A DNA stretch of 64,000 nt from Pseudomonas sp. WJP1 (GTDB lineage Bacteria; Pseudomonadota; Gammaproteobacteria; Pseudomonadales; Pseudomonadaceae), in assembly GCF_028471945.1 (NCBI RefSeq), contig NZ_CP110128.1:2902501-2966500 (forward strand), given 5' to 3'. A model generated the notes under the pieces. That model ran no database searches. It was not told the DNA's origin and was given only the letters and a program-made list of their open reading frames with translations. A program made the position numbers and the translations under genes. This document shows, piece after piece, positions 34,654 through 43,333 of this stretch. How positions within the stretch are numbered: the first letter of the stretch is position 1; every line of letters begins with the position of its first letter.

Positions 34654-35109
34654 ATGGCTACTACCGTTTCGTTGGCCCCACTGTTCCGTCAGTCGGTAGG
34701 CTTTGATCGTTTCAACGACCTTTTTGAATCCGCGCTACGCAGCGAGGCGGCCTCGACTACCTACCCACCTCATAACGTCGAGAAGCACGGTGACGATCAT
34801 TATCGAATCGTCATAGCGGCGGCAGGTCTGAGTGAGGAGGATTTGGACATTCAAGTCGAGAAGGAGGTTTTGACCATCGCCGGTGGCAAGCGAGAAAGCG
34901 ATAAGGAGGCGATTTACCTTCATCAGGGAATCGCTCAACGTGCATTTCGACTGTCTTTCCGTTTAGCGGACCATATTGAGGTTCAAAATGCATCGTTGTC
35001 CAATGGGCTGTTGAGCATTGATCTGCTGCGAGTTGTACCAGAGGAAGCCAAGCCTCGGCGCATCAACATTGATGGCTCGGGGAAGTCTGATCTGAAACAA
35101 ATCAACTGA
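34654..35109 (+). CDS. Small heat-shock protein, Hsp20/IbpA family
   Basis: A 151-residue chaperone of the alpha-crystallin family. After a short N-terminal arm (LAPLFRQSVGFDRFNDLFES) comes the alpha-crystallin domain (about 37-135: YPPHNVEKHGDDHYRIVIAA, then the AFRLSFRLADHIEVQNASLSNGLL segment). IbpA-type proteins hold unfolding proteins in soluble form during heat stress. The start at 34654 follows AGGAG inside a hairpin. It is transcribed alone and ends in a strong terminator. It follows the recombinase element, which separates it from the rest of the region. Confidence 0.9.
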   Translation: MATTVSLAPLFRQSVGFDRFNDLFESALRSEAASTTYPPHNVEKHGDDHYRIVIAAAGLSEEDLDIQVEKEVLTIAGGKRESDKEAIYLHQGIAQRAFRLSFRLADHIEVQNASLSNGLLSIDLLRVVPEEAKPRRINIDGSGKSDLKQIN

Positions 35110-35121
35110 TAGCAGCAAACG

Positions 35122-35145
35122 AGGCGCTCTTCGGAGCGCCTTTCT
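35122..35145 (+). terminator. Rho-independent terminator after the heat-shock gene
   Basis: AGGCGCTC / GAGCGCCT 8-bp stem with TTCG loop followed by TTCTT. Confidence 0.75.
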
Positions 35146-35325
35146 TAATTGCAGAATCGGCCAATAGAAGACATTCTCTGGCCTCTCAAAAGATATCCCA
35201 CGAATATCTCCTAATTGAACGATTCCACGAGCATAGTCTAGCTTTACGAACCACCAGATTGGAGTCGATGGCCTGGCAGATCAGGATGAATCGGTCCCGA
35301 TATCGTAGATGCCATATGAGAGGCA

Positions 35326-35523
35326 GCTTTTGGCCGATTCTGTTGAAAAAGTCGGTCTACTCAAAACGCTCGAATATTGATGGGCGAAAACACCTCTTTT
35401 GCACGCCGCTACGTGAAATCCGAGTCCTGAACCTTCTGCGCAAAACACAGATTTCAATCTCAGGCGCGTACTTTTCTGCCGTGGAAACTGAAGCCGACTT
35501 TTTCAACAGAATCGGCCGAAAGC
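35326..35523. mobile_element. MITE-like element with 30-base terminal inverted repeats
   Basis: The left end GCTTTTGGCCGATTCTGTTG AAAAAGTCGG (in two parts) at 35326-35355 and its complement at 35494-35523 match in 29 of 30 positions. The 138-base interior has no credible gene, although a frame runs through it. The GTTGAAAAAGTCGG end type is seen at ends of insertion sequences in pseudomonads, so this is probably a non-autonomous derivative. It sits immediately beside the broken sulfatase fragment. Confidence 0.65.
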
Positions 35524-35533
35524 TTCCAGTCGC

Positions 35534-35733
35534 CTACGAGTGCACGCCGTCATCGTTGAAGTAGTAGAATTCTTTGCGTACACCCTTAGGCGCTTGACCA
35601 GTCAGGTAAGGCAGCTGGTTGTAGCCGTCCAAGTGCACTTTGAGGCTGAGCCCTCTGAAGTCGGTACCCACCCCTTGAACAGCTTGTCCTTGACCCCGGT
35701 GAATTGTGGTCGACACCACCAAGCTGCCGACGT
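35534..35733 (-). pseudogene. Arylsulfatase C-terminal fragment
   Basis: On the minus strand a short frame reads FRGLSLKVHLDGYNQLPYLT, then APKGVRKEFYYFNDDG, which is the conserved C-terminal part of arylsulfatases (KVHLDGYNxLPYLTG..RKEFxYFNDDG). The N-terminal sulfatase domain is missing and the frame stops soon after, just beside the MITE-like element. It probably represents a sulfatase gene that once followed the MHS transporter and was broken by mobile DNA. It is distinct in sequence from the intact arylsulfatase at 30324. Confidence 0.7.
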
Positions 35734-35740
35734 GTAATGC

Positions 35741-37036
35741 TCAGACTAGTTTCAGCTTCAGTCGGGCCCCCAGCAGTGCGCAAAGGCTGACCACCGCAGC
35801 GAACATCAGATAGTAGCTCGGTGCGGCGTTGCTGCCGGTCAGGCTGATGAGCGAAGCGGCGATGAAGGGCGCAAATCCGCCGAAGAACGTTACACCGATG
35901 TTGTAGCTCAACGACATGCCGGTCGCGCGGGTTTGCACCGGAAAAATTTCTGACATCAACGCCGGCAGTGGCGCGAAGTAAACCGCTTTGATCAGGGCCA
36001 TCAGGCTGACCACCAGCATCAGCGATAGCAGCGTGGGCGTAGCGTTGAGCCAGGCGAAGGCCGGATAGGCTACGCACAGGTAGAAGGCCGCGGAGACTAC
36101 CATGATGCGGATGCGCCCGATGCGGTCTGACAGCAAGCCCACCAACGGGGTGACAAACGTTAGGATCAGGCCGCCGATCAAGGTCGCCATGAAGCCGGAG
36201 GATTGGGGGAGGCCCAAGTCTTTTGTGGCGTAGGAAGGCATGTACTGGATCAGGAAGTTTGACGCCGTCGAGACCACTAGGGCACCCATTGCGATAGTCA
36301 CCAGCAGCTTTTGGGTCTGAAACAATTTGCGCACGGGTGCGCTGCTGTTTTCGCTGTTAATGAATGCAGGGGATTCTTCACAGTTTCGGCGGATGTAGAT
36401 GCCCACCGGGCCGATCAGCAGGCCGAACAGGAACGGCAGGCGCCAGCCCCAATTGAGCATTTCTTCAGGGCTCAGGTTGGCCGTCAGTATGTAGCCGAAT
36501 AACGACGCCAGCACGGTTCCCAGGCCTTGGCTGGCAAACTGCAGGCTGGCGACGAAGCCGCGTCGCTGCGGGGCAGCATGCTCGATCAGGTAAGCGGTGG
36601 AACTGCCGAATTCGCCACCGGCGGAAAAGCCCTGCAGCAAGCGCGCAACGAAGATACCGATGGGCGCCAGAATACCGATGGCGTCGTAGGTGGGGATGAG
36701 CGCGATGATCAGGGTGCCGATGAGCATCAGACTGATGGACAGGGTCAATGACTTCTTGCGGCCCGCACGGTCGGCATAGGCACCCAGAACGAGCGCGCCA
36801 AGGGGCCGCACCAGGAAGGATACGCCGAAGGTGCCGAAGGTAATGAGCAACGACAGGCTTTCGCTGTCGGTGGGGAAAAACAACTTGGAGATGATGAAGG
36901 CGAAGTAGGCGTACAACGCCATGTCGTACCATTCAAGCGTATTACCCACCAAGGCGGCGCTAGCGGCTTTCCATAGGGGCACGGGTTCGCTGGAAATGGC
37001 ACACGCGGGAGCTGCAGGCTCAATTCTGCTGTACAT
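35741..37036 (-). CDS. MFS transporter, metabolite:H+ symporter (MHS) family
   Basis: A 431-residue, 12-span permease. The N-terminal NTLEWYDMALYAYFA motif is diagnostic for the MHS group (ShiA, ProP, CitA type), followed by RPLGALVLGAYADRAGRKKS, the loop 2-3 motif, and RLLQGFSAGGEFGSS. These carriers import organic acids, betaines or similar metabolites with protons. It precedes a sulfatase fragment on the same strand and is followed upstream by the LysR gene at 37191, also minus-strand. Substrate unknown; a sulfatase partner or the peptidase set to the right may indicate it. Confidence 0.86.
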   Translation of the reverse strand: MYSRIEPAAPACAISSEPVPLWKAASAALVGNTLEWYDMALYAYFAFIISKLFFPTDSESLSLLITFGTFGVSFLVRPLGALVLGAYADRAGRKKSLTLSISLMLIGTLIIALIPTYDAIGILAPIGIFVARLLQGFSAGGEFGSSTAYLIEHAAPQRRGFVASLQFASQGLGTVLASLFGYILTANLSPEEMLNWGWRLPFLFGLLIGPVGIYIRRNCEESPAFINSENSSAPVRKLFQTQKLLVTIAMGALVVSTASNFLIQYMPSYATKDLGLPQSSGFMATLIGGLILTFVTPLVGLLSDRIGRIRIMVVSAAFYLCVAYPAFAWLNATPTLLSLMLVVSLMALIKAVYFAPLPALMSEIFPVQTRATGMSLSYNIGVTFFGGFAPFIAASLISLTGSNAAPSYYLMFAAVVSLCALLGARLKLKLV

Positions 37037-37190
37037 AAGTATCCGCCTTTTTATGGGTTGTTATGGCATCTGACGAATGAAGCAAGTGCCGTGTGCTGTG
37101 CACTGGCAAGCGGAGTTTAAGCATGGGATGAGCATGCTTAAAATCATTTTATTGGCAACAAAGCGTGCTCATTTTTAGAACGAGCGACGG

Positions 37191-38123
37191 TCACTCAAGT
37201 GTGGGCATTTCATTGGCCGGCCCCTGTAGCGCGGCGACCAGATAGTCACGAAAGGCACTGACGGCTTGGGGCAGAGTCCGCCCGGCCATGCTTTGCAATT
37301 CGATCCGGCGCGCCTGCAAGGATTCGTCGGCGATGGGGATAGCGACGATTTGCTGGCCGTGCAGATAAACCATGTTGCTGATGGTATTGGACAGGCTCAC
37401 GCCCCCTTGTCTGGCGACAAAACGATAGAGGGCCGCCATGTAGTTGCTCTCCAGCGCCACATTGAAGGTCAGGCCCTGTACGCCGCAGCAGATATCGAAC
37501 AAACGCCGGGCGGTGGTATCGCTGGCCGGCAAAGCGATGGGATAGGGCTGCATATCCGCCAACTGGATCATCGCTTGATCCGCCAAGGGATGTTGTGCGG
37601 GCACCATGGCCATGATGCTGCCCGGCAGCGAACATTCGACGTTGATTTCCCGCTCGGGCGAGAGGCTGTAGGTCAGCCCCAGGTCGGCCGTTCCCTCGCG
37701 AACCCATTTGGTCACGTCATCGGGGGAGACCACTTCCAAGGTAAATAAAATACCTTCGTAGACCTGGCGAAAACGGGCGATGGCGTCCGGAAGAAAGTCG
37801 ATGGCGAATCCTTGCGAGCAAGCCACGTGAACATTGCCGCGACGCAATCCGTGCAGTTCGCGCAACTCTTCGACCAACTGCACCGCCTCCATCTGCGCCT
37901 TGCGGGCATAGGCGGCGACCTGCTCGCCGGCCGTGGTCGGCAGCATGCCCCGTGAGCGGCGCTCGAACAGGGGCGTGCCCAGTTCGTATTCGAGCTTGGC
38001 GATTTGCCTGCTGACCGCGGATGCGGCCACGTTCAGCCTGGTGGAAGCTTCGTTGACCGATCCGCTCCGTACCACCTCGAGAAAGTACCGCAGGGCTATG
38101 GATTGCATGCTGTTGAACTGCAT
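37191..38123 (-). CDS. LysR-family transcriptional regulator
   Basis: A 310-residue LysR regulator. The N-terminal winged helix (LRYFLEVVRSGSVNEASTRL, then AASAVSRQIAKLEYELG) is followed by a periplasmic-binding-protein-like effector domain. It is divergent from the M20 hydrolase at 38260 with about 135 bases between starts and lies upstream of the MHS transporter on the same strand, so it may regulate both sides. Confidence 0.87.
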   Translation of the reverse strand: MQFNSMQSIALRYFLEVVRSGSVNEASTRLNVAASAVSRQIAKLEYELGTPLFERRSRGMLPTTAGEQVAAYARKAQMEAVQLVEELRELHGLRRGNVHVACSQGFAIDFLPDAIARFRQVYEGILFTLEVVSPDDVTKWVREGTADLGLTYSLSPEREINVECSLPGSIMAMVPAQHPLADQAMIQLADMQPYPIALPASDTTARRLFDICCGVQGLTFNVALESNYMAALYRFVARQGGVSLSNTISNMVYLHGQQIVAIPIADESLQARRIELQSMAGRTLPQAVSAFRDYLVAALQGPANEMPTLE

Positions 38124-38259
38124 TGAGGTTTACCTTTGCCTTTATGGCAATGCATCGTGCTAATCATTGTGATTGTCGCATTTTGCGGCCAAGTCTAGAT
38201 TCCTTTGGGTGTCACGCCTAGAGGGCGCCGCCGAGCGCCGACAGCAAAGGAAACCAGTC

Positions 38260-39696
38260 TTGAGCCGCTCGCTTGCCATCGATCACATCACCCGTCACTT
38301 CGACCGTGGTGATTTCCTTGCACTGCTGCAACGCAGCGTTGCCGTGCCCACCGAAAGCCAGGAACCGGCACGCTTGCCGCAACTGCAAAGCTATCTGGAA
38401 GACTTTATCGTGCCGTTGATCGCGCCGATGGGCTTCGTCAGTCGCGTGTATCCCAACCCCGTCGCGGGCCATGGCCCGTTGCTGGTGGCCAGCCGGATCG
38501 AGGCTGAGCACCTGCCGACCGTGCTGATGTATGGCCATGGCGATGTTGTGCGTGGCTACGAATCGCAATGGCGCAGCGGCCTCAGTCCTTGGCAGGTCGT
38601 GGTCGAAGGCGAGCGTTGGTACGGTCGTGGCACCGCGGATAACAAAGGACAACACTTGATCAACCTGGCGGCTTTGCAGCAGGTCATGGAAACGCGGGGC
38701 GGGCACCTGGGGTTTAACGTCAAGCTACTGCTGGAAATGGGTGAGGAGGCCGGGTCTCCGGGGTTGCGGCAATTTTGTACGGAGTACCGTGAAACGCTGT
38801 CGGCCGACGTGTTCATCGCATCGGACGGCCCGCGCCTGAGTGCGGCCCGACCCACGGTTTTCCTAGGCTCCCGGGGCGCTTTCAACTTCGAACTGCGGGT
38901 CGATCTGCGTGATGGCGCCCATCATTCCGGTAACTGGGGTGGTCTACTGCGTAACCCGGGCATCGTATTGGCCAATGCCATCGCAAGCCTGGTGGGCAGC
39001 GATGGTCAGGTGCAGGTAGCCGGCTTGAAACCTGGCGCTATCCCCGAATCGGTGCGTCGCGCCCTGAGCACCATCGAACTGACCCCAAGCAGCGACAGCG
39101 ATCCGGTGATCGACCCTCAATGGGGTGAACCGGGGTTGACGCCCGTCGAGCGTGTCTTCGGCTGGAATACCCTGGAACTACTTGCCTTCAAGACCGGCAA
39201 CGCCGAGGCGCCGATTAGTGCCATCCCCGCCAGTGCAGTTGCGCACTGCCAGGTTCGCTTTGTCGCCGGTTGCGATTGGCGCACCTTCATTAAGGCAATC
39301 GAAATCCATCTGGCCGGAGAGGGGTTCACTCACGTGCAGGTTAAGCAAAGCCCGGGCGAAGTCCTGCATGCCTCGCGCCTTGACCCCGATAATGCCTGGG
39401 TACATTGGGCGCTCGACTCAGTGGAGCGGACCACGGGAAAACCCTGTGCATTGTTGCCCAATCTTGGCGGCTCATTGCCCAACGATATTTTTGCCGATGT
39501 CTTGGGGTTGCCGACCCTGTGGATACCCCATTCTTATCCCTCTTGCTCGCAACATGCCCCCGACGAACATTTACTGGCGTCCATCGTGAAAGAGGGATTG
39601 CAAATCATGGCTGGGCTGTATTGGGACTTGGGTGAGAGTGGGCAGTCAGTTCGGTGTCGACATCTTGAGTCCATCCGGGAAACGACCATGTGTTGA
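38260..39696 (+). CDS. M20-family metallohydrolase (dipeptidase/deacylase type)
   Basis: A 478-residue zinc hydrolase of the ArgE/CPG2/dipeptidase branch. The metal motifs are LMYGHGDVV (H and D), GRGTADNKGQ (D) and EMGEEAGSPG (E-E). A TTG start at 38260 preceded by AAAGGA is chosen; the frame is also open to another TTG at 38173 without a good ribosome-binding site. Near residue 390 CALLPNLGGSLPNDIF and later SYPSCSQHAPDEH supply the C-terminal metal histidine. Such enzymes cleave dipeptides or N-acyl amino acids. Between LysR and a porin plus an amidohydrolase, it probably belongs to a scavenging route for an amide-linked compound. Confidence 0.8.
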   Translation: MSRSLAIDHITRHFDRGDFLALLQRSVAVPTESQEPARLPQLQSYLEDFIVPLIAPMGFVSRVYPNPVAGHGPLLVASRIEAEHLPTVLMYGHGDVVRGYESQWRSGLSPWQVVVEGERWYGRGTADNKGQHLINLAALQQVMETRGGHLGFNVKLLLEMGEEAGSPGLRQFCTEYRETLSADVFIASDGPRLSAARPTVFLGSRGAFNFELRVDLRDGAHHSGNWGGLLRNPGIVLANAIASLVGSDGQVQVAGLKPGAIPESVRRALSTIELTPSSDSDPVIDPQWGEPGLTPVERVFGWNTLELLAFKTGNAEAPISAIPASAVAHCQVRFVAGCDWRTFIKAIEIHLAGEGFTHVQVKQSPGEVLHASRLDPDNAWVHWALDSVERTTGKPCALLPNLGGSLPNDIFADVLGLPTLWIPHSYPSCSQHAPDEHLLASIVKEGLQIMAGLYWDLGESGQSVRCRHLESIRETTMC

Positions 39697-39772
39697 ATTT
39701 CAATCGAACCTGAAGGCGCTGTTTTCAGCGTCGAATTAGTTGGTTGTTTATTAAATAATATCGATGTAAATC

Positions 39773-39800
39773 GAGGCGCATTTGCGCCTCTCTTCATTTG
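39773..39800 (+). terminator. Putative terminator after the M20 hydrolase
   Basis: GAGGCGC / GCGCCTC stem with ATTT loop followed by TCTTCATTTGTTT, between the M20 hydrolase and the porin gene. Confidence 0.5.
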
Positions 39801-39922
39801 TTTAGTTGAAATTAAGTTGGCAGGGAAAACAAATAACTCTGGCACGTATTCCAATGATTGAATATCCATTGATGGGTAGGATGGCGTCACTCTGATAATC
39901 TTCAATAATAAAAAGGTCAAGT

Positions 39923-41239
39923 GTGAAGATAATCCATCCGTCCACGTTATATGCCTTGTCACTTGCCATGATGGCCTCTGCCCAGGCTCAAGAACTCGAC
40001 TCGTTTATATCTGACAGTCGCACGTCCATCCGTTATAGCCAGTTCTACTGGGACGAGGATCATGGTCATGGGGTCGGACCTACGCGTGATGAGTGGGTTC
40101 AAGCGGCATTGTTCAGTTTCAACTCCGGGTGGTACGAAAATCTGCTGGGACTGGATTACAGCTATGGCCTGGCCGATGCACTGGATGTGGGCGATAGAGC
40201 CACCAGTATCAGTAACCTTGAGGCCGGGCACACCGTGCAATCGCCCCATGGGATCGCCAAGCCCGTCGAAGCCTATCTGCGAGGGCATTTGGTGGGGGAC
40301 GCGGGAGAGGTCAATGTCGGCGTTGGCAAGAAAAGTCGCCGCTATGGGCTGTACTTCGATGATCCGGTTTCGCGCATTCTGCCGCCCTCCACACTGGGCG
40401 CCGATATCGACTACCGCGTTGGTGGCTTAAATGCCAGGTACAGCTACGTCAACGGTTTCAGTGCACGAAACGAGTCTGGCTGGGCCGACGACATGACCAA
40501 CTTCTCGGGGCTAAAAATCAACGCCCTGCGACTTTACGGGTTGAGTTATGCCTTTGGCGACGGCACGCGAATCCTGACGGAATATGCTGAATCAGAGGAT
40601 GACTTGAAGGAGAACTCGATCAAGGTCGAGCGCAGTTTTCAACTGGCGGCCCATCAATTCCTGGACCTCTATGCCACCCATGGCATGCAGCAGGATGCCG
40701 GCAAATTATTCGACTACAAGGGCGTGCCCGGGTTCTACGAGGCTGAAACTTCACACGACGCCCGCTATATCGACCTGTCGGCAAAATATCGCATCGGTCA
40801 TGTATACGCCGGTCTCAATTACAATAAAGTCAGCGGCGATGACTTTGATCGGTTGTTCTTCAGCGCCGATCATGGCACCTGGAACAGCAGTGCCAAGCTT
40901 TTCTATTACTTCGGTTTAAAGAACGAGGAAATGTACCGGATATTTGCCGGGACGGATTTTGATTTTGTCGGCGTTCCTCAATTGCGCCTCGATAGCCATT
41001 ATGCGTTTTCCGATCATGCAGCGGGTTATAACGGTTTTTCCAGGCGGGAATTTCAAACGGTCATTCAATACAACTTTACCGGCGTGCTCAAAGGGCTGGG
41101 GCTGGCGTGGCTACATAATGAGTTCAACACTGAGGGCACACCCGATCATATCACCCGTTTTTCTACTTCTTACGGACCGGCCGGGATCATCACTCATCAT
41201 GCCAATCGGTTTTATATGAACTACGTCTACAACTTTTAG
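39923..41239 (+). CDS. OprD-family outer-membrane porin
   Basis: A 438-residue protein starting at a GTG (39923) after AAAAGG. Signal peptide (residues 1-22, ending ASAQAQ) precedes a mature start ELDSFISDSRTSIRYSQFYW, close to the OprD family opening FxxDSxxxLxxRNxYxxR. Alternating strands run to the closing RFYMNYVYNF. OprD-like porins take up basic amino acids, peptides or aromatic acids. It precedes the YtcJ-like amidohydrolase by 48 bases on the same strand, suggesting co-transcription and a shared substrate. Confidence 0.82.
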   Translation: MKIIHPSTLYALSLAMMASAQAQELDSFISDSRTSIRYSQFYWDEDHGHGVGPTRDEWVQAALFSFNSGWYENLLGLDYSYGLADALDVGDRATSISNLEAGHTVQSPHGIAKPVEAYLRGHLVGDAGEVNVGVGKKSRRYGLYFDDPVSRILPPSTLGADIDYRVGGLNARYSYVNGFSARNESGWADDMTNFSGLKINALRLYGLSYAFGDGTRILTEYAESEDDLKENSIKVERSFQLAAHQFLDLYATHGMQQDAGKLFDYKGVPGFYEAETSHDARYIDLSAKYRIGHVYAGLNYNKVSGDDFDRLFFSADHGTWNSSAKLFYYFGLKNEEMYRIFAGTDFDFVGVPQLRLDSHYAFSDHAAGYNGFSRREFQTVIQYNFTGVLKGLGLAWLHNEFNTEGTPDHITRFSTSYGPAGIITHHANRFYMNYVYNF

Positions 41240-41287
41240 TTTGCCGACAGGGCAGTCATCTCTCGCATCGTTAAAATAGGGGTTTTC

Positions 41288-43012
41288 ATGTCACTCAATA
41301 AAGTTAGTGTGTTGTTATTGTCCGTCGCGACCTCGTTCCATGCCTATGCCACAACCGTAGAGCAAAACAGTCACACCGCAGACTTGATCCTGAAAAATGG
41401 CCGGATCTACACCGGCAACAGCCAGCAGCCGTGGGCTGATGCCATCGCGATCAAGGCCGGAAAAATCGTTGCTGTCGGTTCCGCCGACAAGGTGATGGGC
41501 TTTCGCAATGGCGATACCACCGTCGTTGACCTGGACAGGAAAATGGCGATGCCTGGCATCAACGATGCCCACGCGCATCCGACTTGGGGTGGCCTGAAGC
41601 AGCTGTTTCAATGCAATTTCCCGGCGTCCAGTTCGCCGCCGCAGATCAAGGAGCGAATTTCCGCCTGCATCAAGGACCAGTCGCAATCACAGTGGATTCG
41701 CGGTGGACAGTGGACCGCTGAGTTCTTCCAGCGCAATGCCATCGATTCACCCCGCCAATGGCTGGATGCAATCTCCGGTGATAAAGCCATCTTGCTGACC
41801 GATGACACGGGCCACAATGTCTGGGCCAACAGCAAAGCCATGGCGCTGCTGAGCATCAGCGCCGACACCCAGGCCCCGAAGGGCAGCAGCTTTGAAAAGA
41901 ACCCGGCTACCGGCGAGTTCACCGGGATTTTGCTTGAAGCCAACGGCTACATAAAAAGCAAACTGCCCGACTGGAGTGACACCCAATACCTTCAAGCCGC
42001 GAAGTATGCCGTTGACCTGGCCAACAGCTTCGGCATTACCGGGATCAAGGACGCCGACGCCAACGAAAGTGTAGCCAGGGCTTTTTACACCCTCGACCAG
42101 AAAGCAGGCCTGAGCGCTCACGTCGGTGTGTCGATCCGGATCTCTGACGAGCACAAGAAGAACATCTTCGACATGCCGCAGATCATGCGTATCCGTGACC
42201 AATACAGTTCCCGACACGTGAACACGCACTTTGCCAAGATCTACCTGGACGGTGTGCCCACCTCCGCGCGCACGGCGGCGATGATTTCGCCGTACAAATC
42301 GGATGAACACAGCCCCGGGGACAATCAACGCGGTCACTTGCTGCTCAACGCCGATGAACTCAAATCGGCCCTGGTGAAACTGGATAAACAAGGTTTCACC
42401 GTGAAAATTCATGCGGCAGGTGACCAGGCTATTCGCAGCGCCCTCGACGCGATCGAAGCCATGCGCAAGATCAACGGCAACAGCGGTATGAAGCCTGAAC
42501 TGGCCCATGCCGAATTCATCGACCCGATCGATTTACCGCGCTTTGCGCAGCTCAACGCCACCGCTGATTTTTCACCCTATATCTGGTACCCGTCGCCGAT
42601 CAGTGATTCCATCCAATCAGTCGTGGGCGCGCGAGCACAGCAGGCCTGGCCGACGCGGGATTTGCTCGACAGCGGGGCGACTATCGTCGCCGGCTCCGAC
42701 TGGCCTTCCGTAGTGCCCGACCTGACACCCTGGAATGCCATTGAAGCACTGGTCACCCGGCGCGATCCGAGCGGGCAGCATAAGGGCACGCTGTGGCCCA
42801 AGCAGGCGATCAAGCTGGAGGAGGCCTTGCGTATTTTCACTAAAAATGGCGCTCAGGCGCTGGGTGCTGGTGGGATAACGGGTTCAATAGAGGTGGGTAA
42901 GTCGGCGGACATCATTGTGCTCAACCAGAATCTTTTTGAAGTTCCCGTCGATGACATCAGCGAAACCCGGATTGTTTCGACCTACTTTGAGGGCGCTAAG
43001 GTATACCCCTGA
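41288..43012 (+). CDS. Exported YtcJ-like amidohydrolase
   Basis: A 574-residue metal-dependent amidohydrolase with an N-terminal signal peptide (ends about residue 22, SFHAYATT). H95 and H97 in NDAHAHPTWGG bind metal; VKIHAAGDQAIR and AGSDWPS supply later ligands. YtcJ-type enzymes hydrolyse amides or N-formyl groups; the exported form suggests action in the periplasm on something admitted by the adjacent porin. The stop is close to an intergenic repeat region. Substrate unknown. Confidence 0.82.
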   Translation: MSLNKVSVLLLSVATSFHAYATTVEQNSHTADLILKNGRIYTGNSQQPWADAIAIKAGKIVAVGSADKVMGFRNGDTTVVDLDRKMAMPGINDAHAHPTWGGLKQLFQCNFPASSSPPQIKERISACIKDQSQSQWIRGGQWTAEFFQRNAIDSPRQWLDAISGDKAILLTDDTGHNVWANSKAMALLSISADTQAPKGSSFEKNPATGEFTGILLEANGYIKSKLPDWSDTQYLQAAKYAVDLANSFGITGIKDADANESVARAFYTLDQKAGLSAHVGVSIRISDEHKKNIFDMPQIMRIRDQYSSRHVNTHFAKIYLDGVPTSARTAAMISPYKSDEHSPGDNQRGHLLLNADELKSALVKLDKQGFTVKIHAAGDQAIRSALDAIEAMRKINGNSGMKPELAHAEFIDPIDLPRFAQLNATADFSPYIWYPSPISDSIQSVVGARAQQAWPTRDLLDSGATIVAGSDWPSVVPDLTPWNAIEALVTRRDPSGQHKGTLWPKQAIKLEEALRIFTKNGAQALGAGGITGSIEVGKSADIIVLNQNLFEVPVDDISETRIVSTYFEGAKVYP

Positions 43013-43333
43013 AGAGCAAAAAGGGGGACGGTTGTTTTTGACCGTTCAAGCAACTTCGTGACAGGCCGCTTTTGGCCGTTTTTTGCCTGTCGTGAAGGGC
43101 AGTTACCGACCCATAGCTGCCCTTCGCGTAAGACTGCGATCGGCCAAAACTTGCCCACCGCAGTTAGATTGGCTCTGATGCGACACTATTGCGCCCACTG
43201 AGCATCGTGAGCGCATGCCCCTGGTGCAACGTCGGTCCGCGTAAGCGCATGGAAACGGCCCAAGTCGAATTGGTTCATGAGCATACTCGGTATAAATCAC
43301 CTGATATCGGGGCAAATAACTGCTGTCCGAACT
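43013..43333. other. Intergenic region with repeat copy
   Basis: 321 bases, no credible gene. It contains the second copy of the interspersed repeat (43059-43123) and its inverted tail CGGCCAAAAC at 43141. GGGCAG..CTGCCC arms at 43097-43122 form a hairpin. Confidence 0.45.
43059..43123. repeat. Interspersed repeat, copy 2
   Basis: GTGACAGGCCGCTTTTGGCC, then TGCCTGTCGTGAAGGGC and CCGACCC match 30172-30235. Inverted tail CGGCCAAAA near 43141 suggests a folded unit. Confidence 0.55.

Noticed and set aside
35259..35564. Open frame of 101 codons across the MITE-like element
   Set aside because: It crosses both inverted repeats, has no ribosome-binding site and no family motif.
38173..38259. Upstream TTG extension of the M20 hydrolase
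   Set aside because: The extension has no ribosome-binding site and no M20-like sequence; TTG at 38260 follows AAAGGA.
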